A stretch of DNA of 64,000 nt, from positions 6,696,001-6,760,000 of the forward strand of contig NZ_JAGINU010000001.1 of the NCBI RefSeq assembly GCF_017876315.1, in the 5' to 3' direction. This stretch comes from Pseudonocardia parietis (GTDB lineage: Bacteria; Actinomycetota; Actinomycetes; Mycobacteriales; Pseudonocardiaceae). The notes below the pieces were generated by a model. It was not told where the DNA came from. It made no database searches and saw only the letters and a list, made by a program, of their open reading frames with translations. A program made the translations under genes and the position numbers. Shown in pieces: positions 24,089-32,571 of the stretch. Numbering within the stretch: the first letter of the stretch is position 1; each line of letters begins with the position of its first letter.

Positions 24089-24125
24089 ATACCTGTATCG
24101 ATCCACGCTTGAATAAGTAGTACTT
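24089..24125. promoter_or_regulatory. Operator-like palindromes before gluconate operon
   Basis: ATAC-CT-GTAT (24089-24098) and AAGTA-G-TACTT (24115-24125) are perfect short palindromes in the only AT-rich part of the GntR-gntK interval. They resemble the ACTTGTATACAAGT-type operator known for gluconate repressors. Binding is inferred. Confidence 0.55.
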
Positions 24126-24207
24126 GTGTTGCACGCTCTTCCGTGCGAACCGGGGTACTCCCGGGTCACGTGCCGGAGCAGCCACCCCACGAGGAGCCGA
24201 TGCAGCG

Positions 24208-24744
24208 ATGCAGCAGCAGTGCTCACCACCCGTCCCGCCCCTGGTCGTCGTGATGGGGGTGTCCGGCTCCGGGAAGTCGACCGTCGGCGCGGCACTCGCC
24301 ACCCACCTCGGTGTCGCGTTCGTCGATGCCGACGACCTGCACCCCGCGGCCAACGTCGCCAAGATGCGCAGCGGGACACCGCTGACCGACGCCGACCGGG
24401 GCCCCTGGCTCGACGCCGTCGGCGCCGAGCTGGCCGGGCACTCGTCCACCGGCCTGGTGGTCGCCTGCTCGGCGCTGCGCCGGGTCTACCGCGACCGGTT
24501 GCGCCACCACGCCCCGCGCACCGTCTTCCTGCACCTGAGCGGCGACCGCGACGTCCTCGCCGGACGGATGACCGGCCGCGAGGGCCACTACATGCCCCCC
24601 ACGCTGCTCGACTCGCAGCTCGCCACCCTCGAACCACTCGACGCCGGCGAGACCGGGGCGAGCCTGGACCTCGACCGCTCGGTCACCGAGCTGGTCGCGG
24701 CGGGCGCCGCGGTCGTGTCGGGAACGGAGGCCACCCCCCAGTGA
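24208..24744 (+). CDS. gntK: Gluconokinase
   Basis: A 178-residue kinase that phosphorylates D-gluconate to 6-phosphogluconate, feeding the pentose phosphate pathway. The P-loop is GVSGSGKST (17-25). DADDLHPAANVAKMRSGTPL is the substrate region of the GntK family, followed by CSALRRVYRDRLR and GREGHYMPPTLLDSQ. GAGGAG (24191-24196) precedes the ATG at 24208. It overlaps the permease start as GTGA. Confidence 0.93.
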   Translation: MQQQCSPPVPPLVVVMGVSGSGKSTVGAALATHLGVAFVDADDLHPAANVAKMRSGTPLTDADRGPWLDAVGAELAGHSSTGLVVACSALRRVYRDRLRHHAPRTVFLHLSGDRDVLAGRMTGREGHYMPPTLLDSQLATLEPLDAGETGASLDLDRSVTELVAAGAAVVSGTEATPQ

Positions 24745-26177
24745 TCACCCTGTCGGCTCTCCCCGGGCTCCTCGCCGCCGCCGAGCAGGCCGAGCCGGTC
24801 GCCTCCGCCGGGCGGCTCCTGACCGCCGCGCTCGTCGGCATCGTCGCACTCGTCCTGCTGATCACGCAGTTCTCGCTGCACCCGTTCCTGGCGCTGACGA
24901 TCGGGTCACTGCTGGTCGCGGGCATCGCCGGGATGCCGATGGGCGACGCCGTCGAGGCGTACTCCGACGGCTTCGGCTCCACCGCCGCCGAGGTCGGCAC
25001 GCTGATCGCGCTCGGTGCGATGTTCGGCAAGCTGCTCGCCGACTCCGGCGGCGCGGACCGCCTGGTCGACACGATCGTCTCCCGGTCCGGCCCGCGCACG
25101 CTGCCCTGGGCGATGGCCGCCGTCGGGGCCCTGATCGGCCTGCCGATGTTCTTCGAGATCGGCCTGGTCATCCTGATGCCGGTGATCTTCCTGGTCGCCC
25201 GGCGCGCGCAGACGTCGCTGATCGCGGTCGGCATCCCGGCCCTGGCCGGGCTGTCCGCGATGCACGGCCTGGTGCCGCCGCACCCCGGCCCGCTGGCCGC
25301 GATCGGCATCCTGGAGGCCGACCTCGGGATCACCCTGCTGCTGGGCGTGGTGGTCGCGATCCCGGTGGTCGTGCTGTCCGGGCCGCTGTTCGCCAAGCTC
25401 GCCGCGCGCTGGGTGGACGTCACGCCGCCCGCGCTGTTCGACACGGCCGTGACCACGGGCGCGGGTACCGGACCCGCGAGCGGAGACGCGCCCGCCGAGG
25501 AACCCGCCCGCCGCCCCGGGTTCGCGACGACGCTGCTGACCGTGCTCCTGCCGGTCGTGCTGATGATGGGCAAGGCCGTCGGCGACATCGCCTTCCCCGA
25601 GGACAACCCGGTCCGCGCCGTCCTCGACTTCGCGGGCACCCCGCTGATCGCGCTGCTGCTCTCGGTGCTGGTCGCGATGTTCACCCTGGGCGCAGGCTCC
25701 GGGATGACCCGCACGGAGATCACCGGGTCGCTCGAACGGTCGCTGCCCGCGATCGCCGGCATCGTGCTCATCGTCGCCGCGGGCGGTGGGTTCAAGCAGA
25801 CGCTGGTCGACACCGGGATCGGCGCGATGATCGCCGGCTGGGCGACCGGGGCGGGCATCTCCGCGCTGCTGCTCGGCTGGCTGGTCGCGGTCGCGATCCG
25901 ACTGGCGACGGGATCGGCGACCGTGGCGACGGTGACCGCGGCCGGCATCCTGGTGCCGCTGCTGCCGACCCTGGACCCGCTCCAGACGTCGCTGCTGGTG
26001 CTCGCCATCGGCGCCGGGTCGCTGTTCTTCTCCCATGTCAACGACGCCGGGTTCTGGCTGGTCAAGGAGTACTTCGGGCTCACCGTCGGACAGAACGTGA
26101 AGACCTGGTCGATCATGGAGACGCTGATCTCGGTGTCCGGCCTGGTGATCGTGCTGGTGATCGACCTGATCCTGTAG
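24741..26177 (+). CDS. gntP: Gluconate permease, GntP family
   Basis: A 478-residue integral membrane transporter with about 12-14 segments. GntP-type blocks include IALGAMFGKLLADSGGADRL, GLPMFFEIGLVILMPV, GLVPPHPGPLAAIG and FFSHVNDAGFWLVKEYFGLT. It imports gluconate with protons for the kinase it is translationally joined to (GTGA). A hydrophilic loop rich in Ala, Gly and Pro sits near residue 240. Confidence 0.93.
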   Translation: MITLSALPGLLAAAEQAEPVASAGRLLTAALVGIVALVLLITQFSLHPFLALTIGSLLVAGIAGMPMGDAVEAYSDGFGSTAAEVGTLIALGAMFGKLLADSGGADRLVDTIVSRSGPRTLPWAMAAVGALIGLPMFFEIGLVILMPVIFLVARRAQTSLIAVGIPALAGLSAMHGLVPPHPGPLAAIGILEADLGITLLLGVVVAIPVVVLSGPLFAKLAARWVDVTPPALFDTAVTTGAGTGPASGDAPAEEPARRPGFATTLLTVLLPVVLMMGKAVGDIAFPEDNPVRAVLDFAGTPLIALLLSVLVAMFTLGAGSGMTRTEITGSLERSLPAIAGIVLIVAAGGGFKQTLVDTGIGAMIAGWATGAGISALLLGWLVAVAIRLATGSATVATVTAAGILVPLLPTLDPLQTSLLVLAIGAGSLFFSHVNDAGFWLVKEYFGLTVGQNVKTWSIMETLISVSGLVIVLVIDLIL

Positions 26178-26191
26178 CGGCCGGGTCAGGG

Positions 26192-27634
26192 TCAGACGAC
26201 GAGGTCGGCGCGGGCCGGGTCCGCGGGCGGCGCGCACCCGGCCACGTCGTCCACCGCCCGGCGCAGCCGCCGGACCGCCTCGGTGAGCACCGGCTCGGGA
26301 TGGATGAACGGGATCCGCAGCCGGTCGTCGAACGCGTGCCCCGCCCCGAACCGCGGGCCCGGCGCGAGACCGAGGCCGTGCCGCGGGCCCACCGCCGCCA
26401 GCGCCGTCGACAGGGGCGCGCCCATGTCGCACCACAGCGCCAGTCCGCCGTCCGGGACCCGGTAGCGCCACTGCGGCAGGACGGCCGTCAGCTCGGCGAC
26501 GAGATGGTCGCGACGGGCGCGCAGCCGGCCGATCCGCTCCGCCCGGATCTCCTCGACGGCGTCCAGCACCTCTACGGCGATCAGCTGCTCCAGGACCGGT
26601 GGCGCGATCTGAGACCGGGCCAGCCGTCGCCGCAGCCGGGCCGCACGCTCCCGTCCGGCCCGGATCCAGCCCAGCCGCAGCCCACCCCAGGCGATCTTGC
26701 TGGCACCGCCGACGGTGACCACGTCGTCCTCCCGCAGGGCGTGCGCCGCACACGGCAGCGCGGCTCGCCCGCTCCGGCTCAGGTCCAGCTCCGCGAACGT
26801 CTCGTCGACCACGGCCACCGTCGCGTGCCGCGCCAGCCGATGCAGCAGCCGGGCGCGGGCGTCGTCGTCGAGGTGCCGGCCGGTCGGGTTCTGGAAGTCG
26901 GCCATCAGGTACGCCGCCCGGGCCGCCGTCTGGCGGGCCGCACGCGGCAGCGCGGTCTCGGCCGGGTCGTGCTCGACGGCGACCGGGACGGGGCGGGCAC
27001 CGGCGTCGGCGAGCAGGTCCAGCGCCGACGGGTAGGTCGGATGCTCGACGAGCACCCGGTCCCCCGCCCCGGCCAGCTCACCGACGACGAGATGGATGGC
27101 GTGCAGCGCCCCACCCGTGACGACGATCTGGTCCGCGCCGGTCGGCGCCCCGCGCGCGGTGAACCGGGCGGCGATCCGTTCACGCAGGGCAGGCAGGCCG
27201 TCCGGGCCGTAGCCGTGCCCGGCGAGCTCGGCGTCGAGCCGGTCGGTGGCCCGGCGGACGAGCCGGGACATCACGTCCGGGGCCGCGGGCGCGGCGTGCG
27301 CCAGGTCGATCGTTCCGCCGCGGACCGGACCGGGTGCCCAGACGCCGTCCACCCGGCCGTGGCTGTCCGGGAGCAGGGCCCAGGTGCCTGCTCCGTGGCG
27401 GGCGCCGGCCCAGCCGCCCTCCCGCAGGTCGCGATAGGCGCGGGTGACCGTGACCCGGCTGACCTGCAGCTCCTCGGCGAGAGCGCGTTCGGCCGGCAGC
27501 CGGGTCCCCGCGGGGAGCCTGCCGTCGCCGACGAGCACCCGGATCGCGTCGGTCAGCGTGCGGTACGCCGGGCCGCGCCCGTCCCGGACGTCGCCGCACA
27601 GCTCCGCCAGCCGGGCCGCACCGATCCCGTCCAT
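26192..27634 (-). CDS. MocR-type regulator (GntR helix-turn-helix fused to PLP aminotransferase fold)
   Basis: A 480-residue protein. Residues ~20-90 are a GntR winged helix (GTRLPAERALAEELQVSRVT). The rest is a fold-type I aminotransferase-like domain with the presumed PLP lysine in GGASKIAWGGLRLGW and the YLMADFQNPTG motif. Such proteins usually regulate B6 or amino acid metabolism, and MocR genes are often divergent from yczE-like membrane genes, exactly as here. The effector is unknown. Confidence 0.9.
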   Translation of the reverse strand: MDGIGAARLAELCGDVRDGRGPAYRTLTDAIRVLVGDGRLPAGTRLPAERALAEELQVSRVTVTRAYRDLREGGWAGARHGAGTWALLPDSHGRVDGVWAPGPVRGGTIDLAHAAPAAPDVMSRLVRRATDRLDAELAGHGYGPDGLPALRERIAARFTARGAPTGADQIVVTGGALHAIHLVVGELAGAGDRVLVEHPTYPSALDLLADAGARPVPVAVEHDPAETALPRAARQTAARAAYLMADFQNPTGRHLDDDARARLLHRLARHATVAVVDETFAELDLSRSGRAALPCAAHALREDDVVTVGGASKIAWGGLRLGWIRAGRERAARLRRRLARSQIAPPVLEQLIAVEVLDAVEEIRAERIGRLRARRDHLVAELTAVLPQWRYRVPDGGLALWCDMGAPLSTALAAVGPRHGLGLAPGPRFGAGHAFDDRLRIPFIHPEPVLTEAVRRLRRAVDDVAGCAPPADPARADLVV

Positions 27635-27637
27635 TTC

Positions 27638-27681
27638 CAGACCACTTCCGCCGGATTGGCCCGATGACGTCGGACCACTTC
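27638..27681. promoter_or_regulatory. Direct repeats in the MocR/YczE divergent promoter
   Basis: GACCACTTC occurs twice in the same orientation, at about 27640-27648 and 27673-27681, 33 bp apart. Direct-repeat operators are characteristic of MocR regulators. Both lie between the two divergent starts. Confidence 0.5.
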
Positions 27682-27701
27682 GTGGGGCAGCATGCCATTT
27701 C

Positions 27702-28334
27702 GTGACACTCTCCCGCGACGGGTCCCGCTGGTCGCTCGCCCGGACGTCCCGCCGCGGGCGGCGGCTGACCCAGCTGGTGCTGGGTCTGGTGGTCTACGCG
27801 ATCTCGATGGCGATGATCATGCGGGCCGGGCTCGGCTCGATGCCGTGGGACGTGCTGCACCAGGGGCTCGCGGTGCACACCGGTCTGTCGATCGGGATGC
27901 TGACGGTGCTCACCGGGGTCGTCGTGCTACTGCTGTGGATCCCGCTGCGCGAGCGACCGGGGATCGGGACGGTCGCGAACGTCGTGGTCATCGGGCTGAC
28001 GGTGGACCTCGCGCTGGCCGTCCTGCCGGAAGTCCAGGCCCTCGGTGGGCGGATCGGGCTCGCCGCCGCCGGCATCGTGCTCAACGCGGCGGCGACGGCG
28101 GCCTACATCGGCGTCGGCCTCGGGCCGGGCCCGCGGGACGGGCTCATGACCGGCCTGGCGGCCCGTACCGGGTGGTCGGTGCGCCTGGTACGGACCGCGA
28201 TCGAGGTGCTGGTGGTGCTCACCGGCTGGCTGCTCGGCGGCGTCTTCGGGGTGATGACGGTGGCCTACGCGCTGGGCGTCGGACCGCTGATCCAGTGGTT
28301 CCTGCCGCGGCTGACCGTCCGGCTCACGAACTGA
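27702..28334 (+). CDS. YczE/YyaS/YitT family membrane protein
   Basis: A 210-residue protein with five or six hydrophobic segments and the family blocks IMRAGLGSMPWDVLHQGLA and GPGPRDGLMTGLAARTGWSV. The family is often controlled by MocR regulators and may move vitamin B6-related or other small molecules; transport is not proven. The GTG at 27702 is the first sensible start after the AT-rich promoter. Its end overlaps the convergent DsbA-like gene by 11 bases. Confidence 0.85.
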   Translation: MTLSRDGSRWSLARTSRRGRRLTQLVLGLVVYAISMAMIMRAGLGSMPWDVLHQGLAVHTGLSIGMLTVLTGVVVLLLWIPLRERPGIGTVANVVVIGLTVDLALAVLPEVQALGGRIGLAAAGIVLNAAATAAYIGVGLGPGPRDGLMTGLAARTGWSVRLVRTAIEVLVVLTGWLLGGVFGVMTVAYALGVGPLIQWFLPRLTVRLTN

Positions 28335-29064
28335 TCGCGTTCGACAGCCAGCCCGAGTCGTTGATGTCGATCTTGGCGCCGTTGACGAGCACGGTCGGGG
28401 TGCCGAACCGGCCACCGGGTGCGACGGCGGGGTCCGCCGCGGCTCCGCCCGTCGCGTCGGCGATCGCCTGGGTGTCCGCCTGCCGTCCGACGCAGCCGCC
28501 GAAGTCCCCGGTCGCGCCCAGCTCGGTCCCCAGCGCCGTCAGCTCCTCCACGGTCCGGCCGGCCGCGCCCTGGCCGGGCTGGTCGCCGTAGAGCCGGTCG
28601 TGGTACGCCGGGAAGATGCCGGCGTCGGCGGCGCACAGCGCCGCGTTGCCGGCCCGGGTGGAGTAGCCGGGCGGGTTCGAGCGGTCGTCGAGGATCGAGA
28701 TGTGGTGGTAGTTGACCTTCGCCTGGCCCTCGTTGAGTGCGGTGGTGACCTCGTCGCCGTAGACCTGCTCGAACTGCTTGCACGCCGGGCAGAGGTAGTC
28801 CTCGTAGATGTCGACGGTGACCGGGGCGGCCGGATCCCCCGCCGTGACGACGACGCCGTCGCGGGCGACCGCGTAGGCGGGCTCCGTCCCGGCGGCGTAG
28901 TTCTGCCAGGCCACGTAGACACCCGTGGCCAGCGCGGCGACCAGGACCACGCCCGCGATGGCCAGCCCACGCCTCCCGCCCCCGCTCGCCTTCGGCGGCT
29001 GGATCCCCGCCGCCTGGAGCCGGGCCTGTGCGGCCTGACGGCGATCCCGTTCGCTCCGTCCCAT
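28324..29064 (-). CDS. Membrane-anchored DsbA-like thioredoxin-fold protein
   Basis: A 246-residue protein with a basic N-terminus, one transmembrane helix (~40-60, GLAIAGVVLVAALATGVYVA) and an extracytoplasmic thioredoxin fold. The active site is CPAC in YEDYLCPACKQFEQV, with the cis-Pro loop GRFGTPTVLVNG. It probably forms or repairs disulfides outside the membrane. GAGG lies before the ATG at 29064, which overlaps the MauE/DoxX stop (TGATG), suggesting a redox pair. Confidence 0.88.
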   Translation of the reverse strand: MGRSERDRRQAAQARLQAAGIQPPKASGGGRRGLAIAGVVLVAALATGVYVAWQNYAAGTEPAYAVARDGVVVTAGDPAAPVTVDIYEDYLCPACKQFEQVYGDEVTTALNEGQAKVNYHHISILDDRSNPPGYSTRAGNAALCAADAGIFPAYHDRLYGDQPGQGAAGRTVEELTALGTELGATGDFGGCVGRQADTQAIADATGGAAADPAVAPGGRFGTPTVLVNGAKIDINDSGWLSNAISS

Positions 29065-29582
29065 CACCACGTCCTCTCCGCGTCCGACGGCTGCCGCCGG
29101 ACGTCGTCCTGTTCGACCGGCGCGTCCCAGATCCGGTCGACGGCCAGCAGCGTGCGCGGCCGCACCGACAGCCACAGCGCGAGCGCCAGGAAGCCGAGAT
29201 CCCGCAGCAGCAGGAGCGGGTACTGCTCCTCGCCCGGCGGTACCGGTCCTCCGCCGCCGAAGCAGCCGCAGTCGATCGACAACCCGCGCGCCCACGCCTG
29301 GACCAGGCCGGCGACGAAGCCGGCCAGCAGCAGCACGCTCACCACGGCCACGAGCCGGGTGCCGACGCCGGCCAGCAGCAGTACGCCGAGCGCGATCTCC
29401 AGCAGCGGCAGCACCGCGGCGACCACCGTCACGAGCGCGTCCGGCAGGATCCGGTAGGCGTCCACGGCGACCGCTGCCTGGATCGGATCGGCGAGTTTCA
29501 TCCCGCCGGAGACCAGCCAGACGGCTGCCAACGCGATCCGCACGGCGGTACCCAGGAGGTCCGGTAGGCGGGCGGGCGTCAC
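29064..29582 (-). CDS. MauE/DoxX family membrane protein
   Basis: A 172-residue protein with four hydrophobic helices, an N-terminal RIALAAVWLVSGGMKLADP and a cysteine motif DCGCFGGGG after helix three, as in MauE-like proteins. MauE relatives support disulfide or electron transfer in the membrane and are often adjacent to DsbA-like genes, as here. It could re-oxidise the partner encoded downstream. Confidence 0.85.
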   Translation of the reverse strand: MTPARLPDLLGTAVRIALAAVWLVSGGMKLADPIQAAVAVDAYRILPDALVTVVAAVLPLLEIALGVLLLAGVGTRLVAVVSVLLLAGFVAGLVQAWARGLSIDCGCFGGGGPVPPGEEQYPLLLLRDLGFLALALWLSVRPRTLLAVDRIWDAPVEQDDVRRQPSDAERTW

Positions 29583-29729
29583 GGTCCGAGAGCCTAGCGA
29601 GGACGACCGCGGCGCCGGTTCACACGGTCGGGGCGCTGATCAAGACCGCTCGCAGGGCATGCTCACCGCGGCCGAGCCCAGCCTGCGCTGGCTGGGTTCG
29701 CGCTGGTCGAGGTCCTATCGTCTCCCACC

Positions 29730-30458
29730 GTGGACGATCCCGGACTCGAGGCCGAGCTGGCCGCGCACCGCCACGACCATCGGCACCGCGACGTCTCCGG
29801 CGGCTGGCTCCGGGCGGCGACGTTCGGTGCGATGGACGGCCTCGTCACGACGATCGCGCTGGTCGCCGGGGTCGGCGGGGGCGGCGCGGACCGGGAGATG
29901 ATCCTGCTGACCGGGCTGGCCGGCGTCGTCGCGGGGGCCTTCTCGATGGCGCTCGGCGAGTTCGCCTCGGTCGGCACCCAGAACGACGCCGTCGACGCCG
30001 AGGCCGCCGTCGAGCGGCGCGAGCTCGCCCGGCACCCGCGCGCCGAGCAGCACGAGCTGGCGCAGACCTTCCGGGACCTGGGCCTGTCCGCGCCGACCGC
30101 CGAGGCCGTCGCACGCGAGGTGCACGCCGACCCCGACCTGGCGCTGCGGGTGCACCTGAGCCAGGAGCTCGGCGTCAGCCTGGACGACCGGCCCTCGCCG
30201 TGGGTGGCCGCCGGTTCGTCGTTCGCGGCCTTCGTGGTGGGCGGGATCGTGCCGCTGGTGACGTTCCTGCTCGGGTACTCGTCGCTCGCGCTGGGCCTGG
30301 CGGTCGGCGGGATCGGGCTGCTCGTCGCGGGCGCCCTGACCTCCCGGTTCACCTCGCGGACATGGTGGGAGGCCGCCCTGCGCCAGCTCGTGTTCGGCGC
30401 GATCGCCGCCGGCGCGACCTACCTGGTCGGGACGCTGATCGGGGTCACAGTGGGCTAG
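29730..30458 (+). CDS. VIT1/CCC1-type iron or manganese transporter
   Basis: A 242-residue membrane protein with five hydrophobic segments. The first carries GAMDGLVTTIALVAGV and GAFSMALGEFASVGTQNDAV, signatures of the VIT family. A charged cytoplasmic helical loop (~95-150) follows, as in the metal-binding domain of plant VIT1. It exports or sequesters Fe2+ or Mn2+. The GTG start is preceded by TATCGT about 8 bases upstream, suggesting a leaderless message. Confidence 0.85.
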   Translation: MDDPGLEAELAAHRHDHRHRDVSGGWLRAATFGAMDGLVTTIALVAGVGGGGADREMILLTGLAGVVAGAFSMALGEFASVGTQNDAVDAEAAVERRELARHPRAEQHELAQTFRDLGLSAPTAEAVAREVHADPDLALRVHLSQELGVSLDDRPSPWVAAGSSFAAFVVGGIVPLVTFLLGYSSLALGLAVGGIGLLVAGALTSRFTSRTWWEAALRQLVFGAIAAGATYLVGTLIGVTVG

Positions 30459-30464
30459 CTGCGG

Positions 30465-30668
30465 CTAGTCCTGCACGGTGATGACCTGCGCCGGGCAGAC
30501 GTGCTCGGCCTCCTTCACCGCGTCCCGGTCCGACTCGGCCGGACTGTCGACGAGCAGCTCGACGATGCCGTCGTCGTCCTGGTCGAACACCTCCGGGGCG
30601 GTCACGACGCACTGCCCGGCCCCGATGCACAGCTCTCTGTCCACGTTCACACGCACGTGCCCCAGCAT
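30465..30668 (-). CDS. [3Fe-4S] ferredoxin
   Basis: A 67-residue ferredoxin with cysteines arranged CIGAGQC ... CP (Cys-x5-Cys and a distant Cys-Pro), lacking one of the four ligands of a [4Fe-4S] site, which indicates a [3Fe-4S] cluster. This type usually feeds electrons to cytochromes P450. No P450 gene is adjacent. The ATG at 30668 is chosen; a GTG at 30656 is also possible. Confidence 0.88.
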   Translation of the reverse strand: MLGHVRVNVDRELCIGAGQCVVTAPEVFDQDDDGIVELLVDSPAESDRDAVKEAEHVCPAQVITVQD

Positions 30669-30696
30669 GCCACCACGAGCGCCTCCGCACACGACG

Positions 30697-30730
30697 ACGG
30701 CCCCGCCCCGGGGGTCCGGGACGGGGCCGT
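30697..30730 (-). terminator. Terminator of tmRNA
   Basis: A 9-bp stem, ACGGCCCCG with its complement, and a GC-rich loop immediately downstream of the tmRNA 3' end on the minus strand. Confidence 0.7.
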
Positions 30731-30733
30731 CGG

Positions 30734-31118
30734 TGGTGGAGGTGCCGGGAATCGAACCCGGGTCCTCCGTCGGTTCACGAGGGCTTCTCCGTGCGCAGTT
30801 CGCAGTGTCTCTACTCGGATCCACCGGTCACGCGAACAAGCCGGTGTGACGATCCCAGCCGCTGTGTGTTGTCCCCTGCGCTTCCGCGGCCGAACCGCAG
30901 GGTGAGTCCCCTAGATGATGCCGGGAACCGGAGCGGGGACGCCTCCGGCCCGACAGCCCCTACCTGTAAATCAGGCAGCGAGCGCGTAAGCGCTCTGCGG
31001 GGCGGTGCGACTGTTGTCGGCACTTATTTTTTTGCGACGCATGGTTAACGAGATCATCGTCGCCTTCCTCGGCACGCTTCACCTCGATCAACGATCGGAG
31101 TCGAAACCGTTCACCCCC
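30734..31118 (-). ncRNA. ssrA: Transfer-messenger RNA (tmRNA)
   Basis: A 385-base RNA that rescues stalled ribosomes. The 5' end GGGGGTG pairs with CACCTCC before the encoded ACCA at the 3' end, forming the tRNA-Ala-like acceptor. The T arm has GGTTCGATTCC. The tag frame runs from 31021 down to a TGA at 30971 and encodes ADNSRTAPQSAYALAA, ending in the ALAA degron. SmpB, its partner, is encoded about 2.4 kb away on the same strand. Confidence 0.96.
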
Positions 31119-31218
31119 TGGTCTCCGTCTGGTGTCCAGCCGGTCGCCGCCCGGACCACCCGGGCGGACACCCAGCATAACGCCCGACGCCGCCGGATTC
31201 ATTCCGGTTCCCGGTGTG

Positions 31219-32460
31219 TCAGCCGGGCGAGACCTCGTAGGTGTGCCCGACCGCCCGCAACCGGTCCACGAGGACGTCGCCCATCGCCGTCGCCGGGGTC
31301 AGCGAGCCGGCGCGGTCGGGTAGCGCGGACCCGCCGAGCGCGAGCGCCAGCCCGCTCTCGCCCAGCATCACCGCGGTCGCGGCGTAGCCGGGATCGCCCG
31401 GCCCGGACACCCGCGCCCGGTAGCGGCGGCCCGATCCGCTCGTCGCGCGGACGTCCATCCGGAACCAGCCGTTCGCCCGGGTCCGCTCGGACGGTCCGGA
31501 GCCCGGCGCCGGGAGCACCCGGTCGAGCAGCGGCCGCAGCGGCGCCACCGCGAACGCGCCCACCAGGACACCGAGGCCGCCGGTGACCGCGACCGCCGCA
31601 GCGGCACCCGCGGGGCCCCGGCCGCACCCCTGCAGCTCGCCGTAGCGCAGGCCGCGCCCGTAGGCGTGCCCGAGCAACGCGTTGGACCGCCGCACGATCC
31701 GGGTGTTGTGGGAGGCCATCACGAACGGCGCCGTCCACACGCCGTCGTCGAGCCGGGCGGGCGGTCCCGCGTCGGACGGCTGCGCCGGCATCGGCTCGGC
31801 CGTGCGGTCCGGGCTCAGCGTGTGCGGGTCCGCGGCCAGCCGCCGGGCCGCCCTGTCGGCGCGGACGGTGTCGAGCTGGCCGCGCAGCGAGTCGATCGTC
31901 CCGCCGGAGACACCGCCACGCATGGTCGCGACCGTCCGGACCTCGGTGAGCCCGCCGGCGTCGTCGGCCTCGGCTGCGGTGTGCGCGAGCCACACCCCGA
32001 GATCGGACGGCACCGAGTCGTAGCCGCAGGAGTGCACGATCCGCGCGCCGGTCGACCGGGCGATGCCGTGACAGCGGTCGATCGCGTCCCGGACGAAGAG
32101 CACCTCGCCGGTCAGATCGGCGTAGTGCGTCCCGGCCCGGGCGCACGACTCGACGAGGTGCCGCCCGTACTTCGCGTACGGCCCGACCGTGGTCAGGACG
32201 ACGCGGGCCGCGCGGGCGAGGCGGTCGGTCGCCGCCCGGTCGGTCGAGTCGGCGACGATCAGCGGCCAGTCGGCCGCCGCGGCGGGCAGCGCGGCACGGG
32301 TGGCGGCGAGCTTGGCCTCGGACCGCCCGGCCAGCGCGACCCGCACGCCGGGCGGGGCGTGCTCGGCGAGGTAGCGGGCGGTCAGCGCGCCGACGAAACC
32401 GGTCGCGCCGTAGACCGCGATGTCGACCGGGTCTGCGGCCGGGTCCTGCTGCGGGTTCAC
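31219..32460 (-). CDS. Saccharopine dehydrogenase-like oxidoreductase, trans-acting enoyl reductase type
   Basis: A 413-residue protein. The N-terminal Rossmann motif DIAVYGATGFVGALTARYLA is followed by AGRSEAKL, TTVGPYAKYGRHLVESC and CGYDSVPSDLGVW, the pattern of mycobacterial trans-acting enoyl reductases in lipid synthesis and of saccharopine dehydrogenase-like proteins. The start is one of two adjacent GTG codons after GAGGAG. The substrate is unknown. An inverted repeat with CGAGATGCGG lies just upstream. Confidence 0.83.
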   Translation of the reverse strand: MNPQQDPAADPVDIAVYGATGFVGALTARYLAEHAPPGVRVALAGRSEAKLAATRAALPAAAADWPLIVADSTDRAATDRLARAARVVLTTVGPYAKYGRHLVESCARAGTHYADLTGEVLFVRDAIDRCHGIARSTGARIVHSCGYDSVPSDLGVWLAHTAAEADDAGGLTEVRTVATMRGGVSGGTIDSLRGQLDTVRADRAARRLAADPHTLSPDRTAEPMPAQPSDAGPPARLDDGVWTAPFVMASHNTRIVRRSNALLGHAYGRGLRYGELQGCGRGPAGAAAAVAVTGGLGVLVGAFAVAPLRPLLDRVLPAPGSGPSERTRANGWFRMDVRATSGSGRRYRARVSGPGDPGYAATAVMLGESGLALALGGSALPDRAGSLTPATAMGDVLVDRLRAVGHTYEVSPG

Positions 32461-32571
32461 CACGGGTTCTCCTCGGGTCGGGGCCCTCGCCCACCCGCCG
32501 AGATGCGGACGAGGGCGAATTGTCGATCTCCGGACGACACCGGACCGCATCTCGGGTGGGGCAGCGGTGGG

